Source: CAYUZU01 sp964448675
Lineage (GTDB): Bacteria > Planctomycetota > Phycisphaerae > UBA1845 > Fen-1342
DNA: 64,000 nt
Direction: 5' to 3'
Assembly (NCBI GenBank): GCA_964448675.1
Contig: CAYUZU010000002.1
Span: 62,001 to 126,000, forward strand
Part shown: piece by piece, positions 26,141 to 33,112 of the stretch
Layout: each line of letters starts with the position of its first letter
How positions within the stretch are numbered: the stretch's first letter is position 1
Notes under the pieces: generated by a model
Seen by the model: the letters and a program-made list of their open reading frames with translations, nothing else
Database searches by the model: none
What the model was told of the DNA's origin: nothing
Made by a program: the position numbers and the translations under genes

Positions 26141-26575
26141 GTGACCGCCAACCTCTGCGAACAATGCACCGCCGCCTGTTGCCACTACGTGGCGCTGCCG
26201 ATCGACGAGCCCAAGACGGCGAGTGATTTCGACGACATCCGCTGGTACCTCATCCACGACCGCATCGCCGTGTTCGTTGAGGACGGCGAGTGGTTCATCT
26301 CGTTCTTCACGGCGTGCCGCCACTTGCAGGACGACTATCGCTGCGGCATCTATGAGACGCGGCCGACGATCTGCCGCAAGTACTCGTTCGACAACTGCGA
26401 CTACCACTCCGGCGATTATGGCTGGGAGGAGCACTTCACGGCGCCGGAGCACCTGGACGCCTACCTGCGGCGGCGCCGCCGTCGCCTGCCGACCGCGGCA
26501 CCCGCGTCGCAGCGGAAGCGCCAGCCGCAGGTCGACCGCGCCGGCACGCCGTTGCCGCCCCTGCCGCGGAGCTGA
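26141..26575 (+). CDS. YkgJ-type cysteine cluster protein
   Basis: Member of the UPF0153/YkgJ cysteine-cluster family, 144 residues. The metal site is LCEQCTAACCHYVALPI followed by FTACRHLQDDYRCGIYETRP and TICRKYSFDNCDY. The GTG start follows GGAG by about seven bases and begins at the conserved cluster; the longer frame would include the short-repeat tract. The Arg-rich stretch after residue 105 (RRRRRRLP) and Pro-rich tail are unusual. Role unknown. Confidence 0.8.
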   Translation: MTANLCEQCTAACCHYVALPIDEPKTASDFDDIRWYLIHDRIAVFVEDGEWFISFFTACRHLQDDYRCGIYETRPTICRKYSFDNCDYHSGDYGWEEHFTAPEHLDAYLRRRRRRLPTAAPASQRKRQPQVDRAGTPLPPLPRS

Positions 26576-26981
26576 CCGACCGGCGGGACATCGCACCGAT
26601 TCGTCTGGCGCGGAACACTACGGGGCGGCATGGACAGGCCTCGACGAAGTGGCGGTTTCCCCGTGTGACCCGCGCCAGTCCCGCGCCGGCGGCGCATCGG
26701 CTGAGTGGGGTGGAGCAATGTCTTTTCGCCCACGGCTCATCAGTGGCACTTCCAGACTGCGGCGCGTGTCACATGTAACGTCCTATAACATATATTATGT
26801 TGCGTTCTGGCCAGCCCACCCGGAACGCCCAGAAACCCCGGTCACGAGCCCCCCCAAGCACGGATCCGCCGGCCCGTCACGTTGGCATCCCGCATGACAT
26901 CCCGCCGCGTGCGCCCCGTCCGGCGGGCGGTCGGACGCTGCTCGGCGGCCTCGCCACCCACCCCTGTCGAGCCGTCGGACG
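26576..26981. other. Spacer with an AT-rich palindrome
   Basis: About 400 bases between convergent genes. It holds the AT-rich inverted repeat listed separately. Overlapping short frames are low-complexity and unsupported. No terminator with a T-run was seen. Confidence 0.5.
26787..26801. repeat. AT-rich inverted repeat AACATA-TAT-TATGTT
   Basis: Perfect 6-base arms around TAT, inside a patch of about 35 bases that is far richer in A and T than the surroundings. It sits between two convergent genes, where a promoter for either would be unexpected. Confidence 0.5.
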
Positions 26982-27332
26982 CTACGGCCGGCGGCGCTGA
27001 CGGCCGCCCTGGTTTTCGGGCACCTGGTCCGCAGGCGGCTTGGGCATCTGGTCCAGCGGAATGCCGGTGACGATCTCCAGCCGCTTGTTGGTGAAGTCGA
27101 ATTCGTACGCAATGGCGCGCTTGGCCGCGGCGTCCACGACCACCAGCAGTTCGGTCGTGCGCGTCACCTGCTGGGTCAGCATCTTGTAGTCGCCGCCGGC
27201 GTCGAGTTGGGCGTAGCCGTGCGCCGGCCGCTGCACAAGCAGCATGAACCCGACAAACAGCACGCACGCCGTGACGCTCAGGATGCCGACCGCGAAAGTC
27301 TGGCCGTCGAATCGGTTTTCGTGGCTGTTCAT
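26982..27332 (-). CDS. Membrane-anchored small protein, third of a mini-operon
   Basis: A 116-residue protein of unknown function. One membrane segment (about residues 13-33, FAVGILSVTACVLFVGFMLLV) is followed by a short domain with a strand pattern around LLVVVDAAAKRAIAYEFD and RLEIVTGIPLDQM, and a Pro/Gln/Arg tail. The strand order (a 'value', a 'D', a 'f/y f' strand, then an 'R-L-x-x' strand) resembles the second gene of the same operon. AGGTGA precedes its ATG inside the end of that gene, so the two are coupled. Confidence 0.65.
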   Translation of the reverse strand: MNSHENRFDGQTFAVGILSVTACVLFVGFMLLVQRPAHGYAQLDAGGDYKMLTQQVTRTTELLVVVDAAAKRAIAYEFDFTNKRLEIVTGIPLDQMPKPPADQVPENQGGRQRRRP

Positions 27333-27338
27333 GGCGAG

Positions 27339-27623
27339 TCACCTGTTATGGCGGAAATCCTGCTCCAGCAGCCGATAGCCGCCATACTGCAGGTCACGTG
27401 TGCCGCGGCGGAAGAAAAACGCGTGGAGGGTGCGTTCCTGCATGTCAATCATGTACAGGGCGTCGCGATCGTCCTGAATCTCGCCGGCGACGACGAGGTA
27501 CTTGTCGGCGAGGCCGGTATCGGCCGCAGCCGCGGGCCGGGGGCTCGTGCCGACAAAGATGAGTGCCGTGAGCAGGATCAGGTTTACGCAGATCAGCAAT
27601 GTGAGCCAAGCGGTCTTGTTCAT
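27339..27623 (-). CDS. Membrane-anchored small protein, second of a mini-operon
   Basis: A 94-residue protein of unknown function with a signal anchor at the N-terminus (WLTLLICVNLILLTALIFV) and a compact beta-rich domain (KYLVVAGEIQDDRDALYMID, then RTLHAFFFRRGTRD). The pattern of strands looks like one blade of a propeller, and the third gene of the operon has a similar pattern. The stop codon lies six bases before the start of the third gene. A GGGGAG site precedes the ATG. Confidence 0.65.
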   Translation of the reverse strand: MNKTAWLTLLICVNLILLTALIFVGTSPRPAAAADTGLADKYLVVAGEIQDDRDALYMIDMQERTLHAFFFRRGTRDLQYGGYRLLEQDFRHNR

Positions 27624-27686
27624 GATCTCCCCTACTAGCGGAACCGGTTCCGGCCAGGCCGGTTGCCGGTGGTTCCGTGCGGGTCG

Positions 27687-27926
27687 CTAATCCAGATGGG
27701 ATCGGTGCGGGTTCTTGAACGCAATCAGCAGGCAGGCAACCACGATCAGCGTGCCCGCCAGCCACTCGATGTAGGGCTTGTGGTGCTCTTTGTAGTCGAT
27801 CCCCGGCTCGTGGAAGGGCTGGTCGTCGTCCTTGTCCTGCTGGGCCTGGGCCGGGCTCGCGACGAGGGCACAAAGCAGCAGTGTCGCACACAGAACACGC
27901 AGAATTCGCCAGTGACTCGGATTCAT
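27687..27926 (-). CDS. Small protein with signal peptide and membrane segment, first of a mini-operon
   Basis: A 79-residue protein. A signal peptide (ILRVLCATLLLCALVASPAQA) is followed by a charged stretch (QDKDDDQPFHEPGIDYKEHH) and one membrane segment (YIEWLAGTLIVVACLLIAF) with a short cytoplasmic-type end (KNPHRSHLD). The ATG follows GGGAG. It begins a leftward group of three small membrane proteins, divergent from the cyclic diphosphoglycerate synthase-like gene. I do not recognise the family. Confidence 0.65.
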   Translation of the reverse strand: MNPSHWRILRVLCATLLLCALVASPAQAQQDKDDDQPFHEPGIDYKEHHKPYIEWLAGTLIVVACLLIAFKNPHRSHLD

Positions 27927-28154
27927 CGGCAATACTCCCTGCTCAAACCGCCCCACCGTTTGTTTCATCCTACGTCGCTCCGGTCCGACCGGCAAGCCGC
28001 CGGTGCCGATCCGACCGGGGCGGCTTGAGCCGGACCGGCCAAGTGGCTATGTTGGAGGCAATCCGCAGGGTGGCCACCCTGGTCGCCCGTCTGCCCCCAC
28101 CCGTCGGCAGTGCAGACACCTCAGAGTCATGATTGGTAGGATCGGAACGCATCT

Positions 28155-29471
28155 ATGAGCCAAGGAACCCGCCGAGTCATCATCCTGGGCGCCGCCGGGC
28201 GCGATTTCCACGATTTCAACAGCTACTGGCGCGATAACGAGGCGTACGAGGTCGTCGCCTTCACCGCGACGCAGATCCCCGACATCGACGGGCGGGTGTA
28301 CCCCCCTGTCCTGTCCGGCCCGCGCTACCCGGACGGGATTCCGATCCACGACGAGAGCGAGCTGCCGGAGCTGATTCGCAAGCACGACGTCGACCTGTGC
28401 ACGATCGCGTATTCCGACCTGCCGCACGAGGTCGTCATGCACAAAGCGGCGCTGGTCAACGCCTGCGGCGCCGATTTCGTCATTCTCGGCCACCGTCACA
28501 CCATGCTGAAGAGTAACAAGCCGGTCATCGCGGTCTGTGCCGTGCGCACCGGCTGTGGCAAGAGCCAGACGTCGCGGGCCGTTGTCGACATCCTCAAGAA
28601 GGTCGGCAAGAAGGTCGCTGCCGTGCGCCACCCAATGCCCTACGGGGATCTGAGCAAACAGATCTGCCAGCGCTTTGCGGAGCTGGCTGACCTCGACAAG
28701 CACGACTGCACGATCGAAGAGCGCGAAGAATACGAACCGCACATCGCGGCGGGCAACGTCATCTACGCCGGCGTCGACTATGCCAAAATCCTCGCCGAGG
28801 CCGAGAAGGAGGCGGACGTGGTCCTGTGGGACGGCGGCAACAACGACATGCCGTTCTACAAGCCCGATCTGTTCATCACCGTGGTCGACCCGCACCGTCC
28901 GGGGCACGAGCGGCGGTACTACCCCGGCGAGACGAACCTGTACATGGCGGATGCGATTGTCGTGAACAAGATGGACACCGCCGAGCAGGCGGGCATTGAC
29001 GAGGTGTTGCGGAACGTTGCCGCCTGCAACCCCGACGCGGTCGTCATCGAGGCGGATTCGCCGGTGACGGTGGAGAACCCCGACATCGTGAAGGGCAGGA
29101 AGGTGCTCGTGGTCGAGGACGGCCCGACGCTGACCCACGGCGAGATGAAGTACGGCGCCGGCCACGTTGCCGCGACCAACCTCGGCGCCGAGATCGTCGA
29201 GCCGCGGCCGTACGCGGTCGGCTCGATAAAGGACACGTTCGCCAAGTATACGCACGTGCACGAGGTGCTGCCGGCGATGGGGTACGGCGAGAAGCAGATG
29301 AAGGAACTCGAGGACACGATCAACGCCGTGCCGTGCGATGCCGTCATCATCGGTACGCCGATTGACCTCGGGCGCATGCTGAACATCAACAAGCCCAGCA
29401 CGCGCGTGCTGTATGACCTGAAGGAGCGTAAGCCGGGGCAGCTCGAGGCGGCCATCAAGAAGATCCTGTAG
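28155..29471 (+). CDS. Cyclic 2,3-diphosphoglycerate synthase-like GTPase
   Basis: A 438-residue P-loop protein. Near the N-terminus it has RVIILGAAGRDFHDFN (nucleotide-type fold) and VVAFTATQIPDIDGRVYPP; then CAVRTGCGKSQTSRAVVDIL, a Walker A motif, and DVVLWDGGNNDMPFY, with NKMD as a base-binding-like motif. The family is named after archaeal cyclic 2,3-diphosphoglycerate synthetase, which forms an anhydride in the presence of ATP; bacterial members are widespread but their role is not established. Start: ATG with AGGATCGGAACG upstream. It is divergent from the mini-operon. Confidence 0.75.
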   Translation: MSQGTRRVIILGAAGRDFHDFNSYWRDNEAYEVVAFTATQIPDIDGRVYPPVLSGPRYPDGIPIHDESELPELIRKHDVDLCTIAYSDLPHEVVMHKAALVNACGADFVILGHRHTMLKSNKPVIAVCAVRTGCGKSQTSRAVVDILKKVGKKVAAVRHPMPYGDLSKQICQRFAELADLDKHDCTIEEREEYEPHIAAGNVIYAGVDYAKILAEAEKEADVVLWDGGNNDMPFYKPDLFITVVDPHRPGHERRYYPGETNLYMADAIVVNKMDTAEQAGIDEVLRNVAACNPDAVVIEADSPVTVENPDIVKGRKVLVVEDGPTLTHGEMKYGAGHVAATNLGAEIVEPRPYAVGSIKDTFAKYTHVHEVLPAMGYGEKQMKELEDTINAVPCDAVIIGTPIDLGRMLNINKPSTRVLYDLKERKPGQLEAAIKKIL

Positions 29472-29551
29472 AGCGAGACGCGCCCGGCGGATGCTCCTGG
29501 TCCCCGCTTCGCGGCAGGGGTTCCGACTCAATCAGCGCTGCGCAAGCTGCT

Positions 29552-30478
29552 CTAGCGGAGCAGGAGGTCGTCCGCTGCCGGCTCGGTCGCGACCGGATCG
29601 GCGAACCGCAACGCATGCACGACGCGTCCGATCTTGTCCTGCAGTCGCCGCACGTACGAGTCGTGATCGCGAATCGAGCTGTCGGCCAGCTCCACCAGGA
29701 ACTCGGTCGCGGCGTCGACCTCGGGGGCCTCGCTCGGCAGCTCGATTACGTACGGACCATCGAGCAGGATCAGTCCCGGTCCGAAGTGTGCGTAGCCGCC
29801 GCCACGCAGCCGGGGGATGCCGTCGTCGCTGCCGATCAGGCGCAGCAGCGGCACATCGCCGAGCACGGCCGCCCCCGCGGCGTCGGTGACCATCGGCTGT
29901 CCGAGGGTCACGACCTCGCGCAGCGCAACGCCGTCGCGCGCCAGATAATGCGCCGTGATCACGGCCGTCGCCCCGCCCAGGGAGTAGCCCACCAACGTCA
30001 CACTGTGCCCGACCTGCAGGCGCGACTCCAGGTCGGCGCGCAGCGCCCGCGCGAGTTCCTGGTAGCCTTCGTGCAGCCACACCCCGAGCTCTTCGTCGTG
30101 GATGCGCTTCGAACGTGTTGCCCGCTGCAGATTGTCCGCATTTGATGTTCCCGGCAACACAACCGTGTGCTCGCGCTGCGCGGGCGACGTGATCAGGAGG
30201 TACTGGAACGCGAAGCCATCGAGGGAAATCAGCGTCACGTCCTGGTCGTCGCAGCCATACTTGGCGCAGAGCATCTGGCGCGGCAGCAACCCCCAGCCGT
30301 AGTCCGTGACGTCCATGGCCGTCTCGGCCAGCGACGCGAGGTGGGAGAAGTCGTAGCCGGTCACTGGTTCGGTCACCACTTCGCCGGGCCACACCGGACA
30401 GCCCCCGCAGGCCGCCGCCGTCAAGATGACGAGCGTCAAGCAAGCGACCCGCCTCGGCTGTCGGCACACCATGCCCAT
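29552..30478 (-). CDS. Class 3 lipase-like lipoprotein
   Basis: Predicted secreted or membrane-attached alpha/beta hydrolase of about 308 residues. The nucleophile elbow is GYSLGGATAVITAHYLA, typical of class 3 lipases, and IGSDDGIP may hold the catalytic Asp. The N-terminus RVACLTLVILTAAACGGC looks like a signal peptide with a weak lipobox. Two Met codons two residues apart and a GTG 12 codons upstream are all possible starts; no clear ribosome binding site helps. The convergent end to the preceding gene is 80 bases away. Confidence 0.7.
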   Translation of the reverse strand: MGMVCRQPRRVACLTLVILTAAACGGCPVWPGEVVTEPVTGYDFSHLASLAETAMDVTDYGWGLLPRQMLCAKYGCDDQDVTLISLDGFAFQYLLITSPAQREHTVVLPGTSNADNLQRATRSKRIHDEELGVWLHEGYQELARALRADLESRLQVGHSVTLVGYSLGGATAVITAHYLARDGVALREVVTLGQPMVTDAAGAAVLGDVPLLRLIGSDDGIPRLRGGGYAHFGPGLILLDGPYVIELPSEAPEVDAATEFLVELADSSIRDHDSYVRRLQDKIGRVVHALRFADPVATEPAADDLLLR

Positions 30479-30709
30479 GTTCCGGCTCACGTTGCTGTTG
30501 GGGCCCACCGACACCAGTGTGGGGGCCCGGCAACGTTACATCGTCCAGACCTTACTGGCTTCTCCTGTCTGTTCTGTCACACCCGGCGCCGCGCACCTCA
30601 ACGGCGCCCATGAACGTCCCGTAAGCTTAGCGTTTGTGCCGTCCGCCGCATCCCCCGACGCGTCCCGGAGCCCTTGCGCCGCGTCGGGCCGGGCCGCTAT
30701 GATCCGAAT

Positions 30710-31747
30710 ATGTCCTCCGGGCTGACAAGGCGGCGGCTGGCTTCGTGGGTGGGGACGCTCGCGCTGTTGGCCATGCTGGGGCTGGCGTGGATGTACGTGC
30801 CCGGTGCCGGCGGGGTGGTGGATGAGGTGCGCTGGCTCTGGGGGCGGGACCACGTGACCGGGCCGCTGGCGAACCGCGGCATGCTGCTGATCGATGCCAG
30901 CGGCGGGCCGGCGCGGCAGGCCGTGATCGCGCGGCAGCTCCTGGCCGGCGATGACGAGCGCGTAGTGCACCAGACGCTGGTCTTCCTGGTCGACCGGACG
31001 CGCTACCTGTCACCCGGGCACGAGCCGCTGGCGCGCGAGCTCATCCACTGGGTGCGCGGGGCGTCGGTCCGGCAGCGGCTCGACCTGCTGCCGGCGCGCT
31101 TTGACGACGACTACGCCAGGCTCGACCAGTTCTTTCCCCAGCCCGAGACAGCACCGCCGGACGAGGGACTGGCGGAACGCGCCGGTCAGGGCCCCAACCT
31201 TGCGTCGGAGGGGCGCGGGGCGGGTCCGTCGGGCACCTCCCCCCCCTACCGGCACCCCCCTGCCACAGCACCAGCCGCCGACACCGACACGCGTTGGCGC
31301 CTCGCCACGCTTGCGATTCGCACGGGCCCGCGACGCACGCCCGCGTTGTGGTGGCTTGATACCTTTGACCCCAACGCCGCGCTGCACGAGCGGGCGCATT
31401 TCCTCGAAGGCGCATACGCGGCGGACAAGCTTGCCCCCGCCGGCGAGGCGCCCTTTGCACCCCTTGCGACCGACCGTACGCCGGTGTCGCGTCTGCTGCG
31501 CGCCGTTCCACTGGGGGCGCTGCTGGCCGATCCCGAGCCGGAGGTGCGCTGGGGAGCGGGGCTGCTGCTGGCGATCATCGGCGATGCCCGCGGGCTACCC
31601 GCCTTCTGCGACTGGACCCGGCACGTGCCGCACGGCCCGGAGCACGTCGACCGCATGATGACCGATCTATTCGGCCCAGACTGGAGGGAGCATTGTGAGA
31701 GCCGTAATACAACGCGTCAGCCAGGCGAAGGTGATGCTGACGGATGA
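30710..31747 (+). CDS. Membrane-anchored protein of unknown function
   Basis: A 345-residue protein with one N-terminal membrane segment (ASWVGTLALLAMLGLAWMYV). The soluble part has helical pairs such as RQAVIARQLLAGDDERVVHQ and PVSRLLRAVPLGALLADPEP, then EVRWGAGLLLAIIGDARGLP, which resemble HEAT-type repeats. A disordered Pro/Ala stretch lies in the middle. The start was chosen at MSSGLTRRRLASW because it precedes the membrane segment. Its 3' end overlaps dtd by 53 bases in another frame. Confidence 0.6.
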   Translation: MSSGLTRRRLASWVGTLALLAMLGLAWMYVPGAGGVVDEVRWLWGRDHVTGPLANRGMLLIDASGGPARQAVIARQLLAGDDERVVHQTLVFLVDRTRYLSPGHEPLARELIHWVRGASVRQRLDLLPARFDDDYARLDQFFPQPETAPPDEGLAERAGQGPNLASEGRGAGPSGTSPPYRHPPATAPAADTDTRWRLATLAIRTGPRRTPALWWLDTFDPNAALHERAHFLEGAYAADKLAPAGEAPFAPLATDRTPVSRLLRAVPLGALLADPEPEVRWGAGLLLAIIGDARGLPAFCDWTRHVPHGPEHVDRMMTDLFGPDWREHCESRNTTRQPGEGDADG

Positions 31748-32144
31748 CGTCGCCGGGCAGATCGGCCCCGGGCTGCTCGTCTATGTCGGGGCGGCGCCGG
31801 ACGACACCGAAGAGGATGTCCGCTACATCGCCGAGAAGATCGCGCACCTGCGCGTGTTCCCCGACAAAGCCGGCAAGATGAACCTCTCGGTGATCGACAT
31901 TGACGGCGGTGTGCTGATCGTCAGCGCCTTCACAGCCCACGCCGACGCCCGCAAGGGCCGCCGGCCGTCGTTCGACAGCTCGGCATCGGGCGACGTCGCC
32001 GAGCCGCTGATCGAGCACCTGGTCGCCGAGGTCGGGCACTATGGCCTGCCGGTGCAGACCGGGCGTTTTGCGGCGTACATGCTGGTCGAATCGGTGAATG
32101 ACGGGCCGATCTGTTTGCTGCTCGACTCGCGCCGGTTGTTCTGA
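31695..32144 (+). CDS. dtd: D-aminoacyl-tRNA deacylase
   Basis: Removes D-amino acids wrongly attached to tRNA. The family opening RAVIQRVSQAKVML and the IGPGLLVYVG and KIAHLRVFPDKAGKMNLSV blocks are clear. The usual catalytic motif SQFTL reads SAFTA here (residues 77-81), and the usual NDGPVT near the C-terminus reads NDGPIC. The Gly-Pro pair and Thr80 are kept. Length (149 residues) is normal. The GTG start follows GGAGGGAG. The activity is probable but the motif change leaves doubt. Confidence 0.88.
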   Translation: MRAVIQRVSQAKVMLTDDVAGQIGPGLLVYVGAAPDDTEEDVRYIAEKIAHLRVFPDKAGKMNLSVIDIDGGVLIVSAFTAHADARKGRRPSFDSSASGDVAEPLIEHLVAEVGHYGLPVQTGRFAAYMLVESVNDGPICLLLDSRRLF

Positions 32145-32179
32145 GCACGCCACGGGGCGTCGCCGCAGCGCTGCCCGGC

Positions 32180-33109
32180 CTACTGCACCGGGGGCAGCGA
32201 AATGCGGCCTTCGATCGTGGTGTGGCACAGGCCGCCGATCTTGGGGCGATGACCGGCGTCGGTCGATTCGACGAGGGCCCGCACCAGGCCGCCGCGATCC
32301 CCCGGGCGCCCCTGCTGGCACATCAAGCCAGCCCGTCCGAGCGCCCGCCCCACCAGTTCGTTGACCACGAGCAGCGTTGCGAGCGGGCCGTGGACACTGC
32401 CGGTGACGGGATCTTCGTTCACGCCGACCGCCGGGGCGAAGAAGCGGGATGCGACATCGACCGATTCACTGAGCGTCTCGGTGGTGGCGACGCAGATGCC
32501 GCGAATCTGGCAGCGCTGGCACCACGCCGCCAGTTCACCGAACCGCGGCTGCAGGCTGTTGAGGGTCTGCCAGCTCTTGACGAAGCAGATCATGTCCTCG
32601 TCGCGGGTGCGCATCGTTGGCAGGGACGGATCGAGATCGTCAATGTGCATGCCGAGCAGTTCGCAGGTGCGGATCGGGTTGGTGTTGTCGGGCTTGAGTC
32701 CCGGCGCCGGCATGGCCAACCACCAGAGCGTGGCGCCGTCGGGCTCGGGCAGCACTTCCGGCACCAAGCGCAATTCGCCCGCAGCGCTGTCGAACACCAA
32801 AGCCGGATCGGGTCGGGCGAGCAGCCCCTTGAGGTAGCCGGCCTGCTGCAGGGCGTGAGCCGCGGCGAGGGTCGCATGGCCGCAGAAGCCGACCTCGACG
32901 GTGGGCGTGAACCAGCGCAACCGCGTGGGCCGATGCAGGTCGTTGAGGCGCGAGATGAAGGCCGTCTCGCTGGCGCCGACCTCGGCGGCGATGCGCTGCA
33001 TCTGGGCATCGGTCAGGCCGTCGGCCTCCAGCACCACGCCGGCCGGGTTGCCGCGATAGGGCCGCTCGGCGAATGCGTCCACCAGTTGGAATGCCAGCGT
33101 TGCCGCCAT
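32180..33109 (-). CDS. PhzF-family isomerase
   Basis: Member of the phenazine biosynthesis PhzF-like family (diaminopimelate epimerase fold), 309 residues. The N-terminal block FQLVDAFAERPYRGNPAGVV is the signature, with ASETAFI carrying the catalytic Glu, RWFTPTVEVGFCGHATLAAA following, and GVNEDPVTGSVHGPLATLL near the end. No phenazine genes are nearby, so the natural substrate is unknown. It starts three bases after the M16 stop codon on the same strand, so the pair is probably one operon. Confidence 0.9.
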   Translation of the reverse strand: MAATLAFQLVDAFAERPYRGNPAGVVLEADGLTDAQMQRIAAEVGASETAFISRLNDLHRPTRLRWFTPTVEVGFCGHATLAAAHALQQAGYLKGLLARPDPALVFDSAAGELRLVPEVLPEPDGATLWWLAMPAPGLKPDNTNPIRTCELLGMHIDDLDPSLPTMRTRDEDMICFVKSWQTLNSLQPRFGELAAWCQRCQIRGICVATTETLSESVDVASRFFAPAVGVNEDPVTGSVHGPLATLLVVNELVGRALGRAGLMCQQGRPGDRGGLVRALVESTDAGHRPKIGGLCHTTIEGRISLPPVQ

Positions 33110-33112
33110 GCG

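Noticed and set aside
32169..32199. CGCTGCCC/GGGCAGCG stem considered as a terminator between dtd and the PhzF gene
   Set aside because: Eight-base stem with a 15-base loop and no T-run, and one arm lies inside the PhzF coding end; too weak to list.
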